A stretch of DNA of 64,000 bases from assembly GCF_003762905.1 (NCBI RefSeq), contig NZ_RJKS01000003.1, positions 62,001-126,000 on the forward strand, written 5' to 3'. The translations under genes and the position numbers were made by a program. Below the pieces are notes generated by a model that was not told the DNA's origin, did no database searches, and saw only the letters and a list, made by a program, of their open reading frames with translations. Origin of the DNA: Curtobacterium sp. ZW137. Lineage in GTDB: Bacteria > Actinomycetota > Actinomycetes > Actinomycetales > Microbacteriaceae. This document shows, in pieces, positions 1 through 7,489 of the stretch (positions within the stretch are counted from its first letter, which is position 1; each line of letters starts with the position of its first letter).

Positions 1-2215
1 CCAGCATGAACACCTTGTCGGTGCCGTACTGCTGCTGCATCGTCGTCGAGAACGCGGCGAGCGCCGTGGCCTGCCGCACGCGGTCCGCGTTCGAGGCGCC
101 CTGACCGTCGCCCTGGTCGGCGTTCTCGCCGGTGCCGGAGCCCTTCGACTTGAAGTGGTTCGCGATCACCAGGAACTCGTCGTCCGCGCTGCCGCCGACC
201 GGACGGAAGGCGTCGGCGACGGGCTGCCGTGCGTTCGTGAACGCGTCGTCGAGCAGGATCGTCGACGCGCCCGTCGGCGCGACACGGGCCTGCTTGTAGA
301 TGAGCGCGAGGCGGATGACGTCCTCACTGGCGGGGACGACCGCGGGGGACTTCACGTACGCCCAGGTGTCCGTGCCGGTCGCGGCGTTCAGGGCACCGAC
401 GAGGGTGGCGACCGCGGCGTCCCGGTCCTCGCCGAAGCGGGCCGAGTTCTCGATCTCCTCGAGGGAGACGACGTCGGCGCCGAGGCCGTTGATCGCCGTG
501 ACGATCTTCGCCTGCTGGCGCTGGAAGTCCTCTTCCTCCGCGGCACCGCGGGCGTCGCAGCCGGAGTTCACGGTGACGGGGTCGCCCGCGCGGTCGGTGT
601 AGTACGTGCAGCCGGTGAGCTGGTCGCCGGTGGTCGGGAAGTAGTTCAGCACGTTGAACCCGGCGAGCTTGAGGTCACCGCCGACGTCAGCGGGCTCCGC
701 GGTGCGCACGTTCGAGAACGTGGCGGGCAGGTCGGTCGTCGCGGTGGCGCCGGTGATCGGTGCCGTGGGCTGGAAGGCCCAGCCGCCGTTGCGGTAGTCC
801 AGGACCACGGGCTTCGTGAAGGTCGTGGCGGCGCCCACCGTGACCGGGGCGTCGTTCGTCAGCCACGGTACCGGGATGTTGCGGGCCGACTGGTCCGAGC
901 CGTCGTACGGCAGGAAGTTCGTGCTCGCGCCGTCGTCGAGCGTGACCTTGCGGGCGGCGTTGTCCGCTTCGACGGCCTTCGCCGCGGCGCTCCCGGGGCG
1001 GGCGACCTCGGTCGGCTGGAGGAGCCGCTTCGTGCCGCTCGCCAGGACGACCTCGCCGTACTGGTTCGTCGTGTAGTTGTCGGCGACCGTGTAGTCGCCC
1101 TGCGGTGCGACGAGCATGCTCTCGAGGGACTCGCGCTGCGCATCGGTCGACGGGAACGCGACGGCGGCTGGCTGCGGCGCCGGCACGGCCCCCGCGAGCG
1201 TCGTCACGTCGGCGGCGCTCGTGACCGTGAGCTCGGTGAGGCCCTTGTACTCCGAGACCGCGCCGGTCAGCTCGAGGTGGTCACCCTCGTGCACCGAGGC
1301 GACGGTGGCGGGCGAGTACACGAAGACCGCGTCCGACGCCGTGTGCGCGGCGAGGTCGAGCGCGCCGCCGGTGCCCGGGGTCTGCACGGTGTAGCCGTTG
1401 AACCCACCGGTCGCGTACACCGCGGTGACGACGCCCGTCGTGACGACGTTCTTCCCGGCGTACGGCGAGGTGTCCGTCGTGCCCTGCAGCTGCCCGATGG
1501 TGACGGGCTCGGCGGGGCCGGCGGGCTCGGTCGGCTCCGTCGGGGTGGTCTCGATCGGCGTCGCGGTCTCGCCCGCGGCGTTCGTCGGCGTCAGCTCCTG
1601 CGTCTTCGTGAAGTCCGCCGCGTTGTCGTCGGTGTCGGTCGAGCCCGCGCGGACGAAGGCGTCCGGCACCGAGTTCGCGGTCCCGGCGACGGCGACGTTC
1701 GACTCGAACGTGGTCGCGGTGCCCCAGCCGAGCAGGTCGACGACACCCTCGGTGGTGTCCGTGACCGACCCTGCCGGGAGTGCCACCGCGGCGGTCTGGT
1801 CCGCGAGCACCAGCACCCCGCCGCCACCACCGGGGTTGAGGCCGAGCGTCGCGTCGGGCGTCGGCAGGTCGTAGCGGGCGTTCGCGCCGTTGCTGCCGAG
1901 CTGCACCAGGTACGTGCCGTGCGCCGGGACCGTGCCGCTCAGCGGCGCTGCCGAGACGTTCGAGCCGGTGGCCGGCGGACGGTACTGCAGGGACCACGTG
2001 CCGAGATCGACCGGGGCGTCGGTCGGGTTGCCGATCTCGACGAACTTCTGCGCGGAGAAGGCGCCGGCGCTGCCGCCCTTGACGTAGGCCTCCTGGATGA
2101 CGAGGCCCGTGCCGGTGGTGTTCGCGCTGGCGGCGGTGACGGAGACGAGTGGTGCTGCGAGGAACGTCGCGGCGACCGTGGCGCACAGCAGAGTGCGTCC
2201 GACGTGCTGTTGCAT
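1..2215 (-). CDS. ExeM/NucH-family secreted endonuclease (C-terminus beyond window)
   Basis: A frame open from an ATG at 2215 to the left window edge gives 738 visible codons. The N-terminus is a signal peptide (residues 1 to about 32, ending in an Ala-Ser-Ala-Asn stretch). A lamin-tail-like domain follows (about 33-160, with VIQEAYVKGG and FVEIGNP), then a Pro/Glu/Thr linker, an OB-like region containing GKNVVTTGVVTAVY, and the start of an endonuclease/exonuclease/phosphatase domain with LKLAGFNVLNYF and VVSLEEIENS. This order is that of ExeM/NucH extracellular nucleases, which degrade environmental DNA for phosphate or nucleotides. The catalytic C-terminus (expected DFNAY-type motif) is just outside the window. 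A GAAGG ribosome-binding site precedes the ATG. The family call is firm; substrate is inferred from the family. Confidence 0.88.
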   Translation of the reverse strand, partial: MQQHVGRTLLCATVAATFLAAPLVSVTAASANTTGTGLVIQEAYVKGGSAGAFSAQKFVEIGNPTDAPVDLGTWSLQYRPPATGSNVSAAPLSGTVPAHGTYLVQLGSNGANARYDLPTPDATLGLNPGGGGGVLVLADQTAAVALPAGSVTDTTEGVVDLLGWGTATTFESNVAVAGTANSVPDAFVRAGSTDTDDNAADFTKTQELTPTNAAGETATPIETTPTEPTEPAGPAEPVTIGQLQGTTDTSPYAGKNVVTTGVVTAVYATGGFNGYTVQTPGTGGALDLAAHTASDAVFVYSPATVASVHEGDHLELTGAVSEYKGLTELTVTSAADVTTLAGAVPAPQPAAVAFPSTDAQRESLESMLVAPQGDYTVADNYTTNQYGEVVLASGTKRLLQPTEVARPGSAAAKAVEADNAARKVTLDDGASTNFLPYDGSDQSARNIPVPWLTNDAPVTVGAATTFTKPVVLDYRNGGWAFQPTAPITGATATTDLPATFSNVRTAEPADVGGDLKLAGFNVLNYFPTTGDQLTGCTYYTDRAGDPVTVNSGCDARGAAEEEDFQRQQAKIVTAINGLGADVVSLEEIENSARFGEDRDAAVATLVGALNAATGTDTWAYVKSPAVVPASEDVIRLALIYKQARVAPTGASTILLDDAFTNARQPVADAFRPVGGSADDEFLVIANHFKSKGSGTGENADQGDGQGASNADRVRQATALAAFSTTMQQQYGTDKVFML

Positions 2216-2249
2216 GCTGACCTTCGGTTCGAGAGCGGGAAACCCTCAG

Positions 2250-2293
2250 ACCGTACAGACCTGCAGAGTCGCTCAGGTTGCGGTCAGGTAAAC
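2250..2293 (-). promoter_or_regulatory. Candidate PHO-box-like direct repeats and -10 for the nuclease gene
   Basis: On the minus strand the hexamer ACCTGA occurs twice exactly 11 bp apart (plus-strand TCAGGT at 2284-2289 and 2273-2278). It lies within 11-nt units beginning GTTTACC and CGCAACC, followed by a TACGGT hexamer (2250-2255) that could be a -10. PhoP/PhoB-family regulators bind 11-bp-phased direct repeats, and secreted nucleases are often phosphate-regulated. The repeats are seen; the regulator is inferred. Confidence 0.35.
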
Positions 2294-2310
2294 CATTGCA
2301 CTCGGCAACA

Positions 2311-2565
2311 TCAGTCCTCCGACAGCAACCGCAGTGCCAGCACGCCGACCGTGATGACGTACCAGCCCACGAGGTTGCTCTTCTTCTTCGCGAGGACCAA
2401 CGACAGCGCGGCCGCGCTCGCTGCGATCGCGAGCGCCACCCACCGCACAGAGGGTGCCTGGCCACTCACACCGATCGCGAACATCGCCACGGTGGCAATG
2501 GCCACGAGCGCAGCCTGCAGCGTACGACGAAGCGGCCCCCTCGTCTGGGCTCGATTTTCGCTCAC
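2311..2565 (-). CDS. Small three-helix membrane protein of the peptide/ABC module
   Basis: I take the start as GTG at 2565, overlapping the stop of the permease gene by 4 nt (GTGA), so translation is probably coupled. The 84-residue product starts VSENRAQTRGPLRR and has three hydrophobic segments (about 16-35, 42-59 and 65-80) joined by short basic loops (AKKKSN), ending in LLSED. I recognise no family. As the last gene of the unit encoding a secreted peptide and an ABC transporter, it could be an immunity protein or a transporter accessory subunit, but position is the only evidence. The GTG start is preferred to upstream in-frame starts because those lie wholly inside the permease gene. Confidence 0.6.
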   Translation of the reverse strand: MSENRAQTRGPLRRTLQAALVAIATVAMFAIGVSGQAPSVRWVALAIAASAAALSLVLAKKKSNLVGWYVITVGVLALRLLSED

Positions 2566-3272
2566 GTCGATACCGCTCTCGTTCGAAACCAACCGACGAC
2601 CACGGGGATGAGGACCCAGATGAGGCCCGAAGTGGCCGTCGGCACCGCTGGCGCCATCCCGGTCAGTCCGCTCTGCAGCGTGCTGAAGCGGACGTACTCG
2701 CTCCAAGGGCCGAGAAGAGTCAGGACGACGTCGAGCACGAGCACGAGCAGCACCACGCTCACGAGACCGAGAGCGAGAGACCGCACCGTTGCACCGATAC
2801 CAAAGCCGAATGTCGCTGAGGAGAATGCCAGCGCGGCGACCTGGCCGATCGCACCCACGAGCGCGAAGGTCGAGATGCGACCGCCGATGAGGACAGCGGT
2901 GACCGTACAGGAGCCCGCAACCACGATCGTGAAGAGCACGAGCGCACCGGTGACGATTCCGCAAGCGGCACCGCGGGCCACATAGAGCCGGCCCCGGGTG
3001 TTCCCGCTGAGCACGCCGTCACGCTCTCCGCCCCGTGCCGCATCACCAACACCGATCACGACCCCGACGATCGACGATGTCAGAGCGGCTGGAAGCCCCG
3101 CCATCACGATGAGTTCCCCCACCTCGAACGACGGGACCCGCGTCACCGCGGAGACACCGAAAGCCCCGCAAGCGACGACGGTCGCGACGAGAACGCCGTA
3201 ACCGACCCACGCGCCGACCGTGTCGATCTGCTTGCGCAGCTCAATTTGTACAGCTCGCGAAAAGGGCGTCAT
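2562..3272 (-). CDS. ABC-2-type transporter permease
   Basis: The 236-residue protein has an amphipathic N-terminus (MTPFSRAVQIELRKQ, typical of ABC-2 permeases) and six likely membrane helices, at about 20-42, 52-75, 100-125, 130-150, 160-185 and 210-230. Its ATG overlaps the stop of the ATPase gene by 4 nt (ATGA), and its own stop overlaps the next start (GTGA). It should form the membrane channel of a transporter with the ATPase at 3269-4144. Single-permease ABC-2 systems of this size are common in bacteriocin self-immunity and peptide export. Substrate cannot be read from the sequence; the neighbouring secreted peptide is the obvious candidate. Confidence 0.8.
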   Translation of the reverse strand: MTPFSRAVQIELRKQIDTVGAWVGYGVLVATVVACGAFGVSAVTRVPSFEVGELIVMAGLPAALTSSIVGVVIGVGDAARGGERDGVLSGNTRGRLYVARGAACGIVTGALVLFTIVVAGSCTVTAVLIGGRISTFALVGAIGQVAALAFSSATFGFGIGATVRSLALGLVSVVLLVLVLDVVLTLLGPWSEYVRFSTLQSGLTGMAPAVPTATSGLIWVLIPVVVGWFRTRAVST

Positions 3273-4144
3273 CGCCGCACCTCGGATTCGAATTCTGCGG
3301 AAGACACAGTGACGTAGAGGTCCTCGAGAGTCCTGGCCGCGGGAGCCGCCCGGAATACTTCAAGGCCGATCGACACGGCTAGCCGGATCACCTCGGGAGG
3401 CGGGGCATCCACATTGAGCGTCCGCGCTGTGGTCGTGACGCTGATGCAGCGCTCGGCGAGTGCTCTCGAGAGCACGCCCGGATCGTTCACCTCGATCCTG
3501 CAGGCCGTCTTGCCGACTCCATTGACCGGCTCGATCCATGCGATCACCCCCTGACTGACCACGATCGCGGTGTCGATCAGCGCCTCGAGCTCTCCGAGCA
3601 GATGACTCGAGACGATCACAGTGGCACCGTCACGCTTCAATGCAGCGATCACACCCCGCATCCACGCGATGCCGTTCGGGTCCAAGCCGTTCATCGGCTC
3701 GTCGAGGAGCACCAGGGACGGACTTCCGAGAAGCGCGACCCCGATCGACAACCGCATCTTCATCCCGAGAGACAGTGAACCGACCCGACGGCCGAGGGCA
3801 GAATGGAGTCCGACTCGCCGCGCAGCCTCGGGAACGACCGCTTTGTCGACGCCGACGTAGAGACTTCGCAGGGTCAACGTCTCTCTCACAGTGCGCCCCG
3901 AGTGCATGGGCACGTCGCTGAAAACCGCCCCAACGGGCTCCCCACGTTGCCATGGCGTCCCGCGCAGCGCGCCGGAGGTCACTGGCGTGAATCCGGCGAT
4001 GACAGACAACAACGATGACTTGCCAGCGCCGTTCGGGCCGATCAGGCCGTACACGTGGCCAGGCAGCAGTTGCATCGACACCGCCCGCAGTCGCGGTCGT
4101 CCTCGTCCCCGCCCTCGAAGCCCGACGTTTGCGAGTTCGATCAT
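3269..4144 (-). CDS. ABC transporter ATP-binding protein of the peptide module
   Basis: This 291-residue ATPase carries Walker A GPNGAGKS (about 36-43), a signature region LSLGMKMRLSIG in place of LSGG, Walker B LVLLDEPMNGLDP, and the switch histidine in VIVSSHLLGELE. The C-terminal ~90 residues are the variable domain typical of ABC-2 drug or peptide exporters. The SLGMKMR signature is the form found in bacitracin/lantibiotic-type (BcrA-like) ATPases. Its start lies 61 nt after the stop of the secreted-peptide gene, and it overlaps the permease gene by 4 nt, so the genes form one unit. A role in peptide immunity or export is an inference from context. Confidence 0.85.
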   Translation of the reverse strand: MIELANVGLRGRGRGRPRLRAVSMQLLPGHVYGLIGPNGAGKSSLLSVIAGFTPVTSGALRGTPWQRGEPVGAVFSDVPMHSGRTVRETLTLRSLYVGVDKAVVPEAARRVGLHSALGRRVGSLSLGMKMRLSIGVALLGSPSLVLLDEPMNGLDPNGIAWMRGVIAALKRDGATVIVSSHLLGELEALIDTAIVVSQGVIAWIEPVNGVGKTACRIEVNDPGVLSRALAERCISVTTTARTLNVDAPPPEVIRLAVSIGLEVFRAAPAARTLEDLYVTVSSAEFESEVRR

Positions 4145-4205
4145 CGATCGGCTCCCTTCCCAGGAGTCGGAGCGAGCCGGTCGCAGCCCGCTCCGACCCG
4201 TCCGA

Positions 4206-4634
4206 TCAACCGAAGAAGTAGTTCCAGAGCTGGCTGAACAGCTCTTGCACGCTCATCTGACCGAGCGCGGTGATGCCGGCCCGGATCCAGCTGGCAAGCC
4301 CGTTCCACCACTTCTTGAACGCGTTCAGGCCGCTCTTCAGCGCACTCTTCATCGCTGGGATGATCGACGAGGCGTTGTTCTTGACCCAGTCGATGATCGG
4401 CTTGATCGGGATGCCGTCGGTCGATGCCCCGCCTTGTGCTGGAGCAACCACCCCTCCCGATGGGGAAAGCCGGCCCTTTACCGCCCCCACGTTCACGGAC
4501 GCTCCCACCACGGTCGCGGTCGAGGTCGTGGTCATGGCAATCGGCTGCGCCGAAGCCGCAGATGCTCCCACCGAGCTGAGCATCGCACCAGCGACGATCG
4601 CCCCGATGATCCCTACAGATCTGATCTTGTTCAT
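4206..4634 (-). CDS. Secreted tryptophan-rich peptide precursor, bacteriocin candidate
   Basis: The 142-residue product starts MNKIRSVGII and has a signal peptide with a likely cut after ASAASA (about residue 29). A low-complexity Thr/Val/Gly/Ala stretch (30-75) follows. The C-terminal part (75-142) is cationic, amphipathic and tryptophan-rich: W83, W109, W110, W116 and W137, with lysines at 85, 96, 100, 107 and 108, ending NYFFG. No cysteine is present, so it is neither a lanthipeptide nor disulfide-bonded. The plan of signal, spacer and helical Trp/Lys-rich C-terminus resembles precursors of unmodified membrane-active bacteriocins such as closticin 574 or aureocin A53, but I recognise no homologue. 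The ribosome-binding site GGGGA lies 4-5 nt before the ATG. A dedicated ABC transporter follows on the same strand. Confidence 0.65.
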   Translation of the reverse strand: MNKIRSVGIIGAIVAGAMLSSVGASAASAQPIAMTTTSTATVVGASVNVGAVKGRLSPSGGVVAPAQGGASTDGIPIKPIIDWVKNNASSIIPAMKSALKSGLNAFKKWWNGLASWIRAGITALGQMSVQELFSQLWNYFFG

Positions 4635-4685
4635 GCTGTCCCCTATCTCGTGTCGGCACCTTTGCCGCGAGAACAGACTGGCAGA

Positions 4686-4698
4686 ACTGACGTTCAGT
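4686..4698. promoter_or_regulatory. Small inverted repeat upstream of the peptide gene
   Basis: ACTGA-CGT-TCAGT is a perfect 5-3-5 inverted repeat 52 nt upstream of the peptide gene start, in the only clearly A+T-rich stretch of this area (4680-4740). It could be an operator or part of the promoter. No convincing -35/-10 pair is visible; TGTAAA at about 4721-4726 on the minus strand is the best -10-like hexamer. Confidence 0.3.
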
Positions 4699-4760
4699 AT
4701 TTCACCGTATGCACAACAGTTTACAGGATGGAAACATAGGGGGATGCTGTTCGGTCCGCA

Positions 4761-5507
4761 TCAGGAACCCACCGGCAGCCACTCCCGCCCGACCCGGTGC
4801 ACCGCGGGCCCGTGCCCCGGCAGCACGATCTCCGGGATCGGCAGCGCCCGCGCGGACTCGACCGCCACCGCTTGGTCCGCCGTGAAGAACGGCGTGATCA
4901 TCCGCGGACGCGGCGTCCACGACCCCGGCTGCGTGTCGTGGTGGGACACGACCGCGTCCCCGGTGACGATCGCGTCGGCCGCCGGCAGCAGGTACGCGGT
5001 GGAACCGGCGGTGTGCCCGACGGCCGGGAACGGGGTGATCGCCCGCCCCTCGAAGTCCCGCGCGGTGAAGGCCCGCGCGGTCGGCACGGTGGTCGGCCGG
5101 AGCGCGTCGGAGCGGATCGCGCGCCCGAGCCAACGGAGCACCCGCGGCGACGCCAGGCGCCCACCGATCTCGGCCGGTGTGACCTGCTGTCGGTCCGGCC
5201 CGCGGACGTTCCCCAGCTCGTCGGCGTGTGCCAGCACCTCGACGTGCGGGTACTGCGCCAGGATCCCGGGGATGCCGCCGACGTGGTCGACGTGCCCGTG
5301 CGTGACGTACACGCGCCGCAGGTCGTCGAGGTCGTGCCCGGCGTAGCGGACGGTGTCGAGCACCAGGTCGCTGTCGGCCGGGTAGCCGGCGTCGATGAGG
5401 GCGACGCCGTCCTCTTCCGCGAGGACGACCCAGTTCGAGACGGGGCCCTCGACGAAGACCACCCCGGGAGCGACGGAGACGACGGACCGGGGTTCGCGGG
5501 AAGTCAT
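4761..5507 (-). CDS. MBL-fold metallo-hydrolase
   Basis: The ATG at 5507 overlaps the truA stop by 4 nt (ATGA). The product is 248 residues. It has the metallo-beta-lactamase metal motif HGHVDH (about 64-69), a later single metal histidine in AVGHTAGS, the bridging aspartate in IVTGDAVV and the last histidine in VLPGHGPA. It thus keeps the complete ligand set of a dinuclear zinc hydrolase of the glyoxalase II-like type. The substrate is unknown. Coupling to truA is conserved-looking but does not indicate a shared pathway. The alternative upstream starts in this frame lie inside truA and are unlikely. Confidence 0.88.
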   Translation of the reverse strand: MTSREPRSVVSVAPGVVFVEGPVSNWVVLAEEDGVALIDAGYPADSDLVLDTVRYAGHDLDDLRRVYVTHGHVDHVGGIPGILAQYPHVEVLAHADELGNVRGPDRQQVTPAEIGGRLASPRVLRWLGRAIRSDALRPTTVPTARAFTARDFEGRAITPFPAVGHTAGSTAYLLPAADAIVTGDAVVSHHDTQPGSWTPRPRMITPFFTADQAVAVESARALPIPEIVLPGHGPAVHRVGREWLPVGS

Positions 5508-6406
5508 CCCCCGACGGTATCGGAGCCGCCGTTCGAGGAGCGCCGGGCACGCGTCTGCACGGCCCGCGCGGCGAGCTCCTCGTCCGCCGGGTAGCCGACC
5601 TCGGTCAGGGTCAACCCCTTGGCCGGTGCGACCTTGAACGCGCTGGTCCGCTCCCCCGCCACGCGCAACGCTTCGAGACGGTCGGCCCCGAAGCGTCCCT
5701 CGCCGACGGCGATGGTCGCCCCCACCATCGCGCGCACCATGGAGTGACAGAAGGCATCGGCCTGGAGGCTCGCCACCAGCACGCCGTCCGGCTCGCGGTC
5801 CCAGCGGAACTCCTGGAGCGTCCGGATGGTCGTCGCCCCCTCGCGCGGCTTGCAGAACGCCGCGAAGTCGTGCAGCCCGAGCAGCGTCAGCGCACCGCGC
5901 TCCATCGCCGCCGGGTCGAGACGCCCCGGGTACCAGAGCGTGTGCCCCCGACGACGTGGATCGCGGGGGGCGTCGAGGTCCGCGACCCGGTACTGGTACC
6001 GCCGCCAGAGCGGGGAGAACCGGGCGTCGAACCCGTCGGGCGCCACTGATGCCCGGGTGACGACGACGTCCCCCTCGGGCCCGGCGAGCCCGTTCAGCCG
6101 CTTCACGAGCCCGTCGAGCGGGTCCCGCTGCGCCCCGTCCGCCGGCGTCCGGCGGGGACGGGACAGGGTCGCCCACTGCGCGGCGTCGAGGTCGAGGTGC
6201 GCCACCTGCCCGGTCGCGTGCACGCCCGCGTCGGTCCGCCCGGCCACGGTGAGCAGCGGCGGTGCGCCCCACCGGGTGAAGACGGTGGCGAGCGCGGTCT
6301 CGAGCGCGCCCTGGACGGTCCGCAGCCCGGGCTGCCTGGCCCACCCGGAGAACGCGGCCCCGTCGTACGCGACGTCCAGCCGGAGCCGCACGGTTCCTTC
6401 ACTCAC
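5504..6406 (-). CDS. truA: tRNA pseudouridine(38-40) synthase TruA
   Basis: TruA isomerises uridines 38-40 of the tRNA anticodon arm. The 300-residue protein begins MSEGTVRLRLDVAYDGAAF, has the catalytic-aspartate motif AGRTDAGVHA (about 55-64) and the conserved SFCHSMVR-like segment (here AFCHSMVRAMVG). In actinobacteria truA usually follows rplQ directly. Here it is 6.4 kb away, with an ABC exporter, a SARP regulator and an FUSC protein in between. The spacer between its start and the divergent exporter (6407-6496) holds the putative regulator repeats. Confidence 0.95.
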   Translation of the reverse strand: MSEGTVRLRLDVAYDGAAFSGWARQPGLRTVQGALETALATVFTRWGAPPLLTVAGRTDAGVHATGQVAHLDLDAAQWATLSRPRRTPADGAQRDPLDGLVKRLNGLAGPEGDVVVTRASVAPDGFDARFSPLWRRYQYRVADLDAPRDPRRRGHTLWYPGRLDPAAMERGALTLLGLHDFAAFCKPREGATTIRTLQEFRWDREPDGVLVASLQADAFCHSMVRAMVGATIAVGEGRFGADRLEALRVAGERTSAFKVAPAKGLTLTEVGYPADEELAARAVQTRARRSSNGGSDTVGG

Positions 6407-6423
6407 GCACCAACGGTACCGAT

Positions 6424-6466
6424 GTCAGCGCCGCGTCAGTGCCGCGTGAGCGCCCCGCGGCACGAT
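6424..6466 (+). promoter_or_regulatory. Three 11-bp-phased heptamer repeats and -10: SARP-type promoter candidate
   Basis: The heptamers GTCAGCG (6424-6430), GTCAGTG (6435-6441) and GTGAGCG (6446-6452) are spaced exactly 11 bp apart by 4-bp linkers (CCGC, CCGC). Eight bases after the last one is CACGAT (6461-6466), which fits a weak -10. This spacing is that of SARP/AfsR binding sites: direct heptamers one helical turn apart, the last about 8 bp from the -10. A SARP gene lies in the same neighbourhood (8323-11538). The repeats are seen; binding is inferred. Confidence 0.55.
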
Positions 6467-6496
6467 CGTCCTCGACATCGACGAAAGGACACGACG

Positions 6497-7489
6497 ATGA
6501 CCACGACACCACTCGCGGTGGAGGCCACCGGCCTCGTGAAGACCTTCGGGCAGAACCGCGCTGTGGACGGTGTCGACCTCCGTGTCGAGGCCGGCACCGT
6601 GTACGGCGTGCTCGGCCCGAACGGGGCCGGCAAGACGACCACGATCAGCATGCTCGCGACGCTCATGAAGCCGGACGCCGGCGAGGCCCGCATCTTCGGC
6701 CACGACGTCCGCCGCGAAGCGCAGGAGGTCCGCCGGCTCATCGGCGTCACCGGCCAGTACGCCAGCGTCGACGAGACGCTCAGCGCGACGGAGAACCTGG
6801 TGATCTTCTCCCGGCTCCTCGGGCTCTCCCGGGCGGAGTCGAAGCGGAAGTCCGCCGAGCTCCTGGAGCGCTTCGGCCTGACCGAGGCCGCGACCCGCCC
6901 CTTGAAGAACTTCTCCGGCGGCATGCGCCGACGCCTCGACCTGGCGGCGAGCCTCATCGCGCAGCCGCCGCTGATCTTCCTCGACGAGCCGACCACGGGC
7001 CTCGACCCGCGGACCCGTGCGCAGATGTGGGACACGATCCGGGAGCTCGTCGCGACCGGCTCGACCGTGCTGCTCACGACGCAGTACCTCGACGAGGCCG
7101 ACCAGCTGGCCGACCGGATCGCCGTCATCGACCACGGCCGTGTGGTCGCGGAAGGCACCGGCGACGAGCTCAAGGCGTCGATCGGCACCGCCTCCCTGCA
7201 GCTCCGGCTGCAGGACGCGCTCCGCCTCGACGCGGCGCGCACGCTCGTCCGCCAGACGCTCGGCGTCGACGCGGTCGCGAGCCCGGAGGGCACCCGCCTG
7301 ACGGCCCCGATGGCGGACCCGGACCGCGTCACCGACCTCCTCGTGTCGTTCCGCGACGCGGGCATCTCCCTCGCCGAGATGAGCGTGCAGAAGCCGACGC
7401 TCGACGAGGTCTTCCTCACCATCACGGGCGCCCCGGCCACGACCGACGACGCCGACACCACGCGCGAGCTCGAAGGGAGCAACGCATGA
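6497..7489 (+). CDS. DrrA-like ABC exporter ATP-binding protein
   Basis: I chose the ATG at 6497, with AAAGGA 7 nt upstream, giving 330 residues. Walker A is GPNGAGKTT (40-48), the signature is FSGGMRRRLD, Walker B is LIFLDEPTTGLDP and the switch region is TTQYLDEAD. The TQYLDEAD form and the C-terminal domain ending in PTLDEVFLTITG are hallmarks of the daunorubicin-resistance (DrrA) family. Its stop overlaps the start of the permease gene by 4 nt. The pair should export a hydrophobic compound or give resistance to one; the substrate is unknown. The direct repeats just upstream suggest SARP control. Confidence 0.93.
   Translation: MTTTPLAVEATGLVKTFGQNRAVDGVDLRVEAGTVYGVLGPNGAGKTTTISMLATLMKPDAGEARIFGHDVRREAQEVRRLIGVTGQYASVDETLSATENLVIFSRLLGLSRAESKRKSAELLERFGLTEAATRPLKNFSGGMRRRLDLAASLIAQPPLIFLDEPTTGLDPRTRAQMWDTIRELVATGSTVLLTTQYLDEADQLADRIAVIDHGRVVAEGTGDELKASIGTASLQLRLQDALRLDAARTLVRQTLGVDAVASPEGTRLTAPMADPDRVTDLLVSFRDAGISLAEMSVQKPTLDEVFLTITGAPATTDDADTTRELEGSNA

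Noticed and set aside
155..2611. A very long open frame on the plus strand opposite the nuclease gene
   Set aside because: Its product is Arg/Gly/Val-rich without any domain; it is the shadow of the minus-strand gene in high-G+C sequence.
4206..4634. Lanthipeptide, sactipeptide or lasso peptide precursor
   Set aside because: No cysteines, no core cleavage motif of those classes, and no modifying enzyme genes nearby; it has a normal signal peptide.
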